DNA of 52,593 nt from JBFWYO01 sp050186335 (GTDB lineage Bacteria; Pseudomonadota; Alphaproteobacteria; Bin65), in the NCBI GenBank assembly GCA_050186335.1, contig JBFWYO010000022.1:1-52593 (forward strand), written 5' to 3'. Positions within the stretch are counted from its first letter, which is position 1. Every line of letters begins with the position of its first letter. The notes below the pieces were generated by a model. The model saw nothing but the letters and a program-made list of their open reading frames with translations. It was not told the origin of the DNA and made no database searches. Positions 1-10,210 of this stretch are shown here, one piece after another. The translations under genes were made by a program, and so were the position numbers.

Positions 1-461
1 TCGCCGGAGACGACTCCCTCGCGAATGATCGAAACATACTCTTCGAACACCTGCCGCATCGCCGTGACATGGCGGCGGAGCAATTCCGGCGGCAGGGCGC
101 GTTCGGCGGTGATAAGAATCCGGAACCTGGTGCCACGCGCGAGCAGGCTGCGCAGTCTTTGTTCCATGAACGATTTGAGCCGCTCGACGGGCGTGCCGGT
201 AACCGTGCGGCGCCAAATCTCGATTTCCTGCACCGCGGTCTCGGCGAGCCCGGCCACAAGCGTTTCTAGGAGCGCCTCTTTGTTCTCGAAATAGTAGTAG
301 ATGGCGCCGCGGGTCATGCCGAGGGCGTTCGCGATGTCGGTCAGGCTGGTTCCTTCGACGCCCTTCTCGGCAAACAGGCGTGCCGCCTCGGTCAACACGC
401 GTTCCTCCATATGGGCTTTCTTGTGCCCGATCTTGCCCTTCTTATGTCTTGCGCTCTTCAT
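1..461 (-). CDS. TetR/AcrR-family transcriptional regulator (C-terminus cut by window edge)
   Basis: DNA-binding repressor-type protein, read leftwards from an ATG at 461; the frame is open to base 1, so the ligand-binding C-terminus is missing. After a basic N-terminal tail (MKSARHKKGKIGHKK) the TetR helix-turn-helix is clear at about residues 20-65, with the motifs RLFAEKGVEGTSLTDIA and MTRGAIYYYFENKEALL. An internal ATG at about 412 is an alternative start. The gene is divergent from the amidohydrolase-TRAP-thiolase set, and a perfect 20-bp palindrome lies between them. Divergent TetR genes usually repress their neighbour and themselves, so a catabolic role is inferred. The effector cannot be read from the sequence. 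Confidence 0.9.
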   Translation of the reverse strand, partial: MKSARHKKGKIGHKKAHMEERVLTEAARLFAEKGVEGTSLTDIANALGMTRGAIYYYFENKEALLETLVAGLAETAVQEIEIWRRTVTGTPVERLKSFMEQRLRSLLARGTRFRILITAERALPPELLRRHVTAMRQVFEEYVSIIREGVVSG

Positions 462-627
462 ATGATCGGAGATTCCCTGAGCTTGTGACTTCAAACTGTG
501 CTGCTTTGATTTAATGCCAATCGAGCCCTGTGTCGCCCCCTTTTCAGGGCGCCCTGGATGTTACCTGACACCACAGGGTACTGGTCCCGTCCGCGCGTTG
601 ACGGCGTTAAATTCATATGCGATATTA

Positions 628-647
628 TTTTGACGTGCACGTCAAAA
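628..647. promoter_or_regulatory. Perfect 20-bp palindrome, candidate TetR operator
   Basis: TTTTGACGTGCACGTCAAAA is a perfect inverted repeat in an AT-rich island between the divergent TetR gene (start 461) and the amidohydrolase (start 721). Length and symmetry fit a TetR dimer site. Binding is inferred from position only. Confidence 0.6.
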
Positions 648-720
648 ATTCCGCAAAGCCGCCATGGACTGCGAATCAGAAGCGCGGCGCCGGGAGCGAC
701 AAAGGGGAGTAATCACGTCA

Positions 721-1620
721 ATGCAGCCGGATTTGTCGAGCGGCAGGGCGACGGAAGCAAAGCGCGGGGCGCTCAAGTTCACCTTGCCGCCTGGGTCGTG
801 CGATTCGCAGTTTCACGTCTTTGGATCGCACCCTGCGGAGCGCGCGGATCCGAACGCGCCGTCGCGGCCCGGTCACGCCCCGATCCACGAGATATTGGCG
901 GCCCATCGCCGCGTCGGTATCGACAATGCGGTGCTCGTGCAGAATACGTTCGTATCGATGGATTACGGGCCGTTCGTGAAGGATTTGGTCGATCATCCGC
1001 ATTTGCGCGGCGTGGCACTTGTTACCGACGCCACTACCGACAAGGAATTGCGGTGGCTGCACGAGGCCGGCGTGCGCGGGACGCGCTTTCATTTCGTGCG
1101 CTTTCTGAACCGGCCGTGTTCCATCGAACTGGTTGAGCGGACTGCGCACCGAATCGCCGAACTCGGCTGGCACCTAAAGGTTCATGTTCAGCCCGATCAA
1201 GTGGCCGAGCTTGCGCCATACCTTGTGCGTCTACCGGTTCCGGTCGTGATCGATCATATCGCGCACACGCGCATTGCCGACGGAATCGACCATCCGGCGT
1301 TCAAGGCGCTGCTCGAGCTATACCGTCATCCCAACATCTGGGTCATCCTCGCCAACAGCGACCGTTGGTCTCGATCCGGCCCGCCGTCCTATGCCGATGC
1401 GATCCCCTTTGGCCGGGCGCTCGTCGCCCTCGGGACCGATCGTCTCCTGTGGGCAACCGACTGGCCCCATGTCATGTATAAGGATCCGGTGGCGCCCGAT
1501 CCCTCGTTGCCGCGCCCGGATCCGGTCGATCTGCTCAACTTGCTCTACGAATTCGTGCGCGACGAGGCGATCATCGCGAAGATACTTGTCGCGAATCCTC
1601 GTAAGCTTTTTCCTTTTTGA
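721..1620 (+). CDS. Amidohydrolase_2-family hydrolase (2-pyrone-4,6-dicarboxylate hydrolase-like)
   Basis: Predicted TIM-barrel metal-dependent hydrolase of the COG3618/LigI type, 299 residues, probably cytoplasmic. LigI relatives open lactone rings in aromatic catabolism. The N-terminal metal motif reads CDSQFHVFG (residues 27-35), so the usual HxH appears as QxH (Gln30, His32). The strand motif VVIDHIAH and the conserved Asp in WATDWPH (about residue 247) are present. ATG 721 was chosen because a GGGGAG element lies 13 bases upstream; the frame extends to an ATG at 664 that has no good ribosome site. It leads a likely operon with the TRAP permease and thiolase and is divergent from TetR. 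The substrate is unknown; a lactone or cyclic acid imported by the TRAP system is plausible. Confidence 0.82.
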   Translation: MQPDLSSGRATEAKRGALKFTLPPGSCDSQFHVFGSHPAERADPNAPSRPGHAPIHEILAAHRRVGIDNAVLVQNTFVSMDYGPFVKDLVDHPHLRGVALVTDATTDKELRWLHEAGVRGTRFHFVRFLNRPCSIELVERTAHRIAELGWHLKVHVQPDQVAELAPYLVRLPVPVVIDHIAHTRIADGIDHPAFKALLELYRHPNIWVILANSDRWSRSGPPSYADAIPFGRALVALGTDRLLWATDWPHVMYKDPVAPDPSLPRPDPVDLLNLLYEFVRDEAIIAKILVANPRKLFPF

Positions 1621-1722
1621 TGGTTCCAGCGAACACGCGGATCGCGTCTTGGCGCCGCCGCGCGCGGTCACGCCGAACCGTCGACCCCGCGATCGGCAAT
1701 ACTGACAAGGCATGCAAGCGCC

Positions 1723-3654
1723 ATGGCTGAAGCACTCGTCGACGACGGGAAAAAGCTCGAGAGTTCAAGCCGATCCGAGCGCCAAATGGTTTCGTTGACG
1801 CAGCGTATCGCGTCGATCGGGGTGCTCGGAATGTTGGTGACGGCGGTGTTCACCGTCGTGGATGTCGCGTTGCGTTCGCTGAACGCTTCCCCCATCATCG
1901 CGCTGAACGAGTTCGTTTCGCTCGTCATGGCGGTATCGATCGTGCTTTGTCTGCCGGCGGGTCTCGCGCGCCGCGTCGGGCTCGATGTCGACATTTTGGC
2001 GCGTGTGCTCGGCCAGCGGGGCACCGCGCGAATGCGGATCGTAGGCCATTTTCTCCTGCTGATTTTCATGGCGTTGCTGGCGTGGCGGCTCGGTGCCGCT
2101 GCCGTGGCAGAAGGCGCGCGCGGCCAGAAGACGATCATTCTCGGGCTGCCCACGGCCCCGTTCTTGTGGGTGATCACGATAACGCTCGGGATCTGCGTGC
2201 CCGTTCAATTGTTCGTCACCGCCTCGGAGATCGCAGCGAGAATCGCCGATCGCCGCAAACGGCTGGCCACGCTGTTGGGCGGGCTGGCCGTTGCCGCCCT
2301 CGTCGTCGCAGCGTTCCTGATCGTCCCGCGCGAATTCGTCGCGCATTTTTTACCGAGCAGCGTCACCGGCTTGGCGATCCTGTTCTTCGCGGTGCTGTGG
2401 GTTTTCATCCTGCTGCTGGTACCAATCGGCCCCGCGCTCGGCTTGATCGGCGTGCTCGGCGCCGGGGTTCTGATGGGCATGGAGCCATCCCTGTCCGTGC
2501 TCGGCACCGAAGCCCAGGCGTTTCTGACCAACGAGAGCCTGGCGACGCTGCCGTTGTTTCTGCTCATGGGCTCGTTCGCCGGCGTCGCCGGTCTGTCGAC
2601 CGATATCTATCAGCTTGCTCAGGCGCTGTTCGGCCATCGGCGTGGCGGACTGGCGATGGCCACGATCGGCGGCTGCGCCGGATTCGGCGCCCTGACCGGC
2701 TCTTCGCTCGCGACCGCCGTGGTCATCGGAAAGGTGGCGCTGCCCGAGATGAAGCAACGCGGATACGCCGACTCACTTGTGATGGGGTCGATCGCGGCCG
2801 GCGGCACGTTGGGACAACTGGTGCCGCCGTCGACGGTATTGATCATCTACGGCTTCCTGGTCGAGGAATCGATCGGCAAGCTTTTCATCGCGGCAATTCT
2901 GCCCGCGGCCCTTGCGACGCTTTTATATCTGATCGTCGTCTGGATTTCCGTGCGGCTGAACCCGAGCCTGGCGCCGTCGGTCGAGAAGCGCGATTGGGCA
3001 TTGATGCTGCCCCTCATACTACGCTGCTGGGGGGTTCTCATGCTGTTCGGCGCGGTGTTCGGCGGCATGTACGCCGGCTACTTCACCGAGATCGAGGCGG
3101 CGGCCGTCGGCGCGGTGGGCGCGTTCCTGTTCGCATTGCTGCGTGGGCGCCTGCGGCGCGACGTGTTCTGGTCGGTTATGGCGGAGACAACCAGCGCGAT
3201 CGCCTTGATCTACATTTTGATCTTCGGCGCCGTGATGTTCTCGTTCTTTATCGGCGCCACGCAACTGCCGGATATTCTCAGCAAATTCCTGCGCGACCAG
3301 CAATTGGCGCCGTTGCTGATCATCCTGATCTTCGTGGTGACCTACCTGATTCTCGGCACGATCATGGAATCCTTCACCATGATGGTGATTACCGCGCCGG
3401 TTTTCGCGATGACGATCGGGGACCTCGGCTACAGCGCAATCTGGTGGGGCATCATCACGGTCGTATGCGTGGAAACCGGGATGATCAGCCCGCCATTCGG
3501 GTTGAATCTGTTCGTGATGAAAAGTATTGCGCCGAATGTGCCGCTGAGCACCGTCTATCGGGGCGTGCTGCCGTTCTGCGCGGCCGACATCGTTCGCATT
3601 GCGATCCTGATCGCATTCCCTTGGATAGCACTCTGGCTGCCGAGCCTGATGTGA
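1723..3654 (+). CDS. TRAP transporter fused permease (DctQ-DctM)
   Basis: Inner-membrane component of a tripartite ATP-independent periplasmic transporter, 643 residues. Residues about 25-180 form the small DctQ-like four-helix unit (ALNEFVSLVMAVSIVL). Residues about 215-640 form the DctM-like translocator, with the motifs GGCAGFGALTGSSLATA, GGTLGQLVPPSTVLI and GMISPPFGLNLFV. Fused QM proteins are known but less common than separate subunits. No DctP-type binding protein is adjacent; the only one in the window is at 14.4-15.4 kb. The gene starts 102 bases after the amidohydrolase and ends 70 bases before the thiolase, so all three are probably co-transcribed. The cargo is likely a carboxylate. 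Confidence 0.93.
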   Translation: MAEALVDDGKKLESSSRSERQMVSLTQRIASIGVLGMLVTAVFTVVDVALRSLNASPIIALNEFVSLVMAVSIVLCLPAGLARRVGLDVDILARVLGQRGTARMRIVGHFLLLIFMALLAWRLGAAAVAEGARGQKTIILGLPTAPFLWVITITLGICVPVQLFVTASEIAARIADRRKRLATLLGGLAVAALVVAAFLIVPREFVAHFLPSSVTGLAILFFAVLWVFILLLVPIGPALGLIGVLGAGVLMGMEPSLSVLGTEAQAFLTNESLATLPLFLLMGSFAGVAGLSTDIYQLAQALFGHRRGGLAMATIGGCAGFGALTGSSLATAVVIGKVALPEMKQRGYADSLVMGSIAAGGTLGQLVPPSTVLIIYGFLVEESIGKLFIAAILPAALATLLYLIVVWISVRLNPSLAPSVEKRDWALMLPLILRCWGVLMLFGAVFGGMYAGYFTEIEAAAVGAVGAFLFALLRGRLRRDVFWSVMAETTSAIALIYILIFGAVMFSFFIGATQLPDILSKFLRDQQLAPLLIILIFVVTYLILGTIMESFTMMVITAPVFAMTIGDLGYSAIWWGIITVVCVETGMISPPFGLNLFVMKSIAPNVPLSTVYRGVLPFCAADIVRIAILIAFPWIALWLPSLM

Positions 3655-3724
3655 GGCATCACGGGACGAACCGGACTCGGCAGCGCGTTTCATAAACCAA
3701 GCTTCGACCTTAAGGAAATTCAAG

Positions 3725-4927
3725 ATGAGAGAAGCGGTGATCGTATCGACGGCGCGCACGCCGGTCGGCAAGGCCTATCGCGGCGCATTCAACGATACTC
3801 AAGCGCAGACGCTCGGCGGTCACGTCATTCGTCACGCCGTCGAGCGGGCCGGCGTCGAGTTCGCGGAGGTCGACGACGTGATCATGGGCGCATCCGTCCA
3901 ACAAGGGACGACGGGCCGGAACATGGCGCGACAATGCGCCCTGCGGGCCGGCCTGCCGACGAGCGTCGCGGGCATGTCGGTCGATCGGCAATGCGGCTCG
4001 GGCCTGATGGCGATCTCGATCGCGGCGAAGCAGATCCTGATCGACCGTATGTCGATTGTGGCGGGCGGTGGGGTCGAATCCATTTCGCTGACGCAGAACG
4101 AACATCGCAATCAGTATCGTGCGACCGATCCGTGGCTGGTCGATCACCGGCCCGACATCTATATGACGATGATTGAGACCGCCGAGATCGTAGCGGAGCG
4201 ATATGGCGTTCCGCGCGACGCGCAAGACGCGTTTGCGCTGCAGTCGCAGCAACGGACCGCCGAAGCACAGCGGTCGGGGAAATTCGACCAGGAGATCGTG
4301 CCGCTGCCGGCTCGGAAGCTGGTGCGGGACGCCGGCGCATCGGAAAGCCGGTTCGTCGACGTGCTGCTTGAGCGCGACGAGTGCAATCGGGCCGATACGT
4401 CCATCGAGGGCCTCGCGCGGCTCGAGCCGGTGTTCAGCGACGGGCAGCGCGTCGCGACCGGACGCTGCATAACCGCCGGCAATGCCTCGCAGCTGTCGGA
4501 CGGCGCGTCCGCCTGCCTGTTGATGGAAGGGGGCGAGGCGGCGCGCCGCGGCATCTCGCCGCTTGGCGCATACCGCGGTATCGCGGTTGCCGGATGCGAT
4601 CCGGACGAGATGGGGATCGGGCCAGTCTTTGCGGTGCCCAAGCTGCTTCGTCGCTTCGACCTGAAGATTGAGGATATCGGACTGTGGGAGTTGAACGAGG
4701 CGTTCGCCTGCCAGGCGATCTACTGCCGCGATCGGCTGGGCATCCCCAACGAGCGGATGAATGTCGACGGCGGCGCAATCGCCATCGGCCATCCGTACGG
4801 CATGTCGGGCAGCCGTATGGTCGGTCATGCCTTGATCGAAGGCCGCCGCCGCGGCGTCAAGTTCGTCGTGATCACGATGTGCGTGGGCGGCGGCATGGGC
4901 GCCGCAGGCTTGTTTGAGGTTTACTGA
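3725..4927 (+). CDS. Thiolase (acetyl-CoA acetyltransferase family)
   Basis: A 400-residue protein, full length for biosynthetic/degradative thiolases, which cleave or form 3-ketoacyl-CoA using two cysteines. The N-terminal signature REAVIVSTARTPVGKAYRG is typical. The acyl-accepting cysteine lies in VDRQCGSGLMA (about residue 89), the catalytic histidine in GGAIAIGHPYGMSGSR, and the second cysteine in CVGGGMGAAGLFE at the C-terminus. The ATG at 3725 follows AAGGAA at good spacing. It is the last gene of the amidohydrolase-TRAP-thiolase set, which suggests the ring-derived acid ends as a ketoacyl-CoA, although no CoA ligase is adjacent here. Confidence 0.95.
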   Translation: MREAVIVSTARTPVGKAYRGAFNDTQAQTLGGHVIRHAVERAGVEFAEVDDVIMGASVQQGTTGRNMARQCALRAGLPTSVAGMSVDRQCGSGLMAISIAAKQILIDRMSIVAGGGVESISLTQNEHRNQYRATDPWLVDHRPDIYMTMIETAEIVAERYGVPRDAQDAFALQSQQRTAEAQRSGKFDQEIVPLPARKLVRDAGASESRFVDVLLERDECNRADTSIEGLARLEPVFSDGQRVATGRCITAGNASQLSDGASACLLMEGGEAARRGISPLGAYRGIAVAGCDPDEMGIGPVFAVPKLLRRFDLKIEDIGLWELNEAFACQAIYCRDRLGIPNERMNVDGGAIAIGHPYGMSGSRMVGHALIEGRRRGVKFVVITMCVGGGMGAAGLFEVY

Positions 4928-5223
4928 GCGAGGACGGCGTCGTCGTTCGGCCGAAATCTCGTTTCGAACCAGAGAATACTGGAATTCAGGTCGTTTCCGC
5001 CCGCAAGCCTCAATGGACACACTATTAAATCGTAACAATCGCGGTGCAAAATTGCCGAACTCGAAAGTGGTTTCGCGAACGAACGCCCGGAGCCGCGGAC
5101 GACGCAGTAAGCCAACGTGTGTTCACGCTTGGCCAATTCTCTTCTAGCTTCCAGACTAAGCAGGAGACCCCGCCGCGCGAATTTTGGAAACACTGGAAGC
5201 GCTCGGCTGCGTCCGCTCTGCGG

Positions 5224-5493
5224 GAGCGCGAAGTTTTCTCCTGCAGAGTAGCCCGTGGTGTTGCCATAGTTCTTCTCCATCGCTTCGAGGAAAGCGGCAT
5301 CACAATACAATTTCGACAGATTGACGCCGCCGCCGCCCGGCGGCACTCCTCCCTTGAAGGCCTTGGCAACCTAAATGTCCAGCGGCCATGATGAGATTTT
5401 CTCGGGCAATCGATTCTCGCCGATGAGGTCCCAGCGTCCGCCCTTGGGCAGTGCGAATGCCTGTGGCAAACGAGCAAACAGGTTCGGAACTCC
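5224..5493 (-). pseudogene. Possible eroded protein-coding remnant in a 718-bp gene-poor stretch
   Basis: The stretch 4928-5645 holds no convincing intact gene. On the minus strand one frame from about 5493 to 5224 reads protein-like: LFARLPQAFALPKGGRWDL, then ENRLPEKISSWPLDI, an in-frame TAG at 5371-5373, then VAKAFKGGVPPGGGGVNLS and FLEAMEKNYGNTTGYSAGEN. After that it degenerates. I do not recognise the family. A single stop between two plausible halves suggests a broken gene, but chance cannot be excluded. The rest of the stretch shows nothing else. Confidence 0.28.
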
Positions 5494-5645
5494 GCAGGAA
5501 GGGCCTCGCACGTGGCCTTCAATGCCCGCGCGCGCGCTTTATGGTCGCACTGTGCTGCCAATCGCTGACGGCTTGGAGTAATGAAAAGGGAAACTTGTCT
5601 TGCCTGTGGTGGCCTGTGCGTCATTCTTTGTATTGAGTATTTATC

Positions 5646-6092
5646 ATGAGCAGCGAAACTCACAATAATAATGGAATTTCCCAACTGGACCCGCAGCTTA
5701 CCGGGAACGTGGGCCTGTACTACTGCTGCTATCGGCTTTCCCTTCTCGGCTGGAATGTCATGCCCACGGCACGCAACGCCCGCGGCGTGGACATCATCGC
5801 CTACAGCCGTGACGCCTCCCAATTCGTCGGAGTCCAGGTCAAGGGACTGAGCAAGCGCAACCCGGTTCCCCTCGGGACTTCGCTGGACAAGATCATGGGC
5901 GATTGGTGGATGATCGTGAACAAGGCCGCGTCCCTGTCGCCTTCGGCCTTCGTACTCCTGCCTTCGGAGGTCCGGGAGTTGGCCCACCGGGGGGAGAAGG
6001 ACGGGCGCGTGTCCTACTGGTTGCAGCCTAGGGCCTATGAGCAGGAGCCGTTCCGCGAAGCTTGGGAGCGGATCGGGCACGGCGGGGTCTGA
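5646..6092 (+). CDS. Hypothetical protein with PD-(D/E)XK nuclease-like core
   Basis: A 148-residue protein. Its centre reads ARGVDIIAYSRDASQFVGVQVKG: an Asp at the end of one beta strand, then V-Q-V-K on the next. This matches the D...(E/Q)xK arrangement of the PD-(D/E)XK fold found in restriction-like and Holliday-junction nucleases and in DUF4365-type proteins. The helix before it (YYCCYRLSLLGWNVMPT) fits the conserved N-terminal helix of that fold. No clear ribosome site precedes ATG 5646. It stands alone in a gene-poor, lower-GC stretch, which suggests horizontal acquisition. A defence or DNA-repair role is possible, but nuclease activity is inferred from a short motif only. Confidence 0.7.
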   Translation: MSSETHNNNGISQLDPQLTGNVGLYYCCYRLSLLGWNVMPTARNARGVDIIAYSRDASQFVGVQVKGLSKRNPVPLGTSLDKIMGDWWMIVNKAASLSPSAFVLLPSEVRELAHRGEKDGRVSYWLQPRAYEQEPFREAWERIGHGGV

Positions 6093-6107
6093 AAGCCAAT
6101 CCGATTT

Positions 6108-6157
6108 CGCGCCCGGCCCTCAGTTTGAAGTAGGACGCCCATCCCATACCGGGCGCG
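6108..6157. repeat. 9-bp perfect inverted repeat downstream of the PD-(D/E)XK-like gene
   Basis: CGCGCCCGG (6108-6116) pairs with CCGGGCGCG (6149-6157) across a 32-base loop, 16 bases after the stop codon at 6092. No T-run follows, so it could be a weak or Rho-dependent terminator or mRNA-end hairpin. Confidence 0.3.
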
Positions 6158-6268
6158 GGAGGAGTCGAACAAGGTCAGCCCCGAAGCCTTCCGCCGGCCC
6201 GCTTCGTGAGGGGCAAGGATTGGCGGTGCGTGATGCTGGGCAGGCTTCCAGCCTCGGGGCTGATACGG

Positions 6269-6544
6269 TCAATCTGGGGTTAGGCCCAACAAGGCGACTT
6301 TCTTCGGACACTTGGTGCAGCGGCGGTTTCCCGCGTCTGCGCTCCGGAAACGAGCTCCGCATATCAGGCAAATTCGGCCGGCAGCGCCACCAACGGTTCG
6401 GTAAGTGTCGGTGGAACGCTCAACTCGGAGCGCGTCACTTGCGGCGTCTAGCGGCGCGATGCCAGGTGGCCATGTCGCAATACCCGCAGACTTAATCGGC
6501 CGGCACAATCGTGGTCGCTCGAGCGAGCCAATACGCCTGGCCAT
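6269..6544 (-). CDS. Possible small zinc-ribbon protein
   Basis: A 91-codon frame whose second half carries CLICGARFRSADAGNRRCTKC, a two-knuckle C-x2-C...C-x2-C arrangement. The spacing and the intervening F-x-S-x-x-x-G-N-R-R resemble short zinc-ribbon proteins common in proteobacteria. The first half is low in recognisable features, and the true start could be further inside. No clear ribosome site was found. It may be a genuine small gene or the surviving end of a broken one. The surrounding stretches 6093-6268 and 6545-6731 show no other gene. Confidence 0.38.
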   Translation of the reverse strand: MARRIGSLERPRLCRPIKSAGIATWPPGIAPLDAASDALRVERSTDTYRTVGGAAGRICLICGARFRSADAGNRRCTKCPKKVALLGLTPD

Positions 6545-6731
6545 TCGGTAGGGAACTCGGTGGATTATGGCGACATCCGTCTTGTCTTACAGACGCCACA
6601 GCATCCCCCAGAGAGTATTGGAATTCGGTTAGTCTCGCTCCGCCGGCTCGGCCGCGCCGAATATTCTCCGTTCGCCCGCATGAGCCTGAAGTGCGCCGCG
6701 AACTCAAAAGGCGGCGCAATCTCATTACAGC

Positions 6732-7472
6732 TCAGAAGGCCGCTTGATCGATCAGCGCCGGCTTGGTGGCGCGAAGTGCCAGGAAAGCGGCGCCAACCGG
6801 CGTGACCCGGCTCAGGATCCGATCGTAAGGCGCCAGAATCCTGGCGGCCCAGCCGCAATGCGGGAAGTAAATCGCGCCCTGAACGGTCTCGACGGAAAGT
6901 CCGGCTTGATGTGCTAGCGCGCGCAACTCCTCCCGCGTCCGAAACTTCCCCTTCCGCCAGAGCGGCGAGCCCAGCCAGCCGCGCACGCGCCGTGTGGCTG
7001 CCCAGGAACTCCATTTTCCCAGCTCGCCGACGACGAGATGCCCGCCCGGTCGAAGCACGCGGGCCATTTCCCGGAGCACCGGGGCAGCGTCTGCGATGAA
7101 GCAAAGAACGGTAACGGCAATCACGGTGTCGAACCGGTCGGGCGAAAACGGCAGATGCTGCGCCGCCGCGATCCGAAATTCAGTATCGACCCTCTCACGC
7201 GAGGCCCGCTGTCTGGCGGCCTCGATCATGGAAGCGGAGCCATCGACCCCAACGACATGGGCGCCGCGCTTTGCGAGCTGGACGGCAAGATCGCCATCGC
7301 CGCATCCGACATCCAGAATGCGTCGATCCTGGGCCTCGCCGATAAGGTCAAGGATCAGCCGGCGTTCCAATCGTTCTGTTATCGCTCCAAGCTCCGAGGC
7401 GCGCCATCGAGCATATGCGTCGGGCCCCAGCCCGGGGAGATCGCAAATCGATGGTTGTTCGGCGGACGCCAT
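6732..7472 (-). CDS. Class I SAM-dependent methyltransferase
   Basis: A 246-residue cytoplasmic methyltransferase with a Rossmann-type SAM fold. Motif I is ILDVGCGDGDLAVQLAKRG (about residues 51-69), followed by the acidic ribose-binding strand VVGVDGSASMIEAA. Motif III is FDTVIAVTVLCF and the post-motif is LREMARVLRPGGHLVVGEL. It resembles the ubiquinone/menaquinone-type and Methyltransf_11 families, but substrate specificity cannot be read. ATG 7472 follows AAAGG. It lies 144 bases downstream of katG on the same strand and could be read through from it. Confidence 0.9.
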   Translation of the reverse strand: MASAEQPSICDLPGLGPDAYARWRASELGAITERLERRLILDLIGEAQDRRILDVGCGDGDLAVQLAKRGAHVVGVDGSASMIEAARQRASRERVDTEFRIAAAQHLPFSPDRFDTVIAVTVLCFIADAAPVLREMARVLRPGGHLVVGELGKWSSWAATRRVRGWLGSPLWRKGKFRTREELRALAHQAGLSVETVQGAIYFPHCGWAARILAPYDRILSRVTPVGAAFLALRATKPALIDQAAF

Positions 7473-7616
7473 TCATCAGCCTTTCCGGTCGCTGGACGGG
7501 CATATCGGACTTGTGACCGGCCGGGCGACCGGACAGCCGTATGAATCCACCATGCCCGGGCGCGATGCCCGAATGCGGCCGGATGTCGGCAGCACCCGAG
7601 CATCTTTCCGCAGTGG

Positions 7617-9824
<2,208 letters not shown>

Positions 9825-9859
9825 TTCGATCTCCAATCAAAGCCGTCGGTGGATAAACT

Positions 9860-9874
9860 TTAGAATCATTCTAA
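9860..9874. promoter_or_regulatory. Fur/PerR/Irr-family operator upstream of katG
   Basis: TTAGAATCATTCTAA is a perfect 7-1-7 inverted repeat. It matches the general form of PerR boxes and is close to the alphaproteobacterial Irr-box/ICE pattern (TTAGAAnnnTTCTAA core). It is 36 bases upstream of the katG ATG and on the scale of a promoter spacer. The rest of the 9825-10210 gap contains no gene. Confidence 0.7.
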
Positions 9875-10210
9875 TCTTTAACTCACCCCATTGCAAGGTA
9901 TATCCCGCATCGCAGGCGTTCAGGATGGTTCGCGAAAAAGCAGACCGATTGGGCAGGCGCTCGCCTTTAGATACCGACCGAGGCGATGTCGCTTGGGAAT
10001 CGGCCAGAGAATGTCGGCATACGGTTCCACCCTCTCTGCCACGCAGTCTGTCGAACACCTTCGTGCGCTTTCGTGGCGCGTAAATTAGCCCCGTTTTGGG
10101 AAGCTTTTTGCACGTCTCGGCGAGGTCTTGCGGACTCGAAAATCTATTGTACGGTCAATTTGCGTTGTTTCCGGTCGTATTTTCTTCCCGCCGTCGGTCG
10201 ATCCGGTCGC

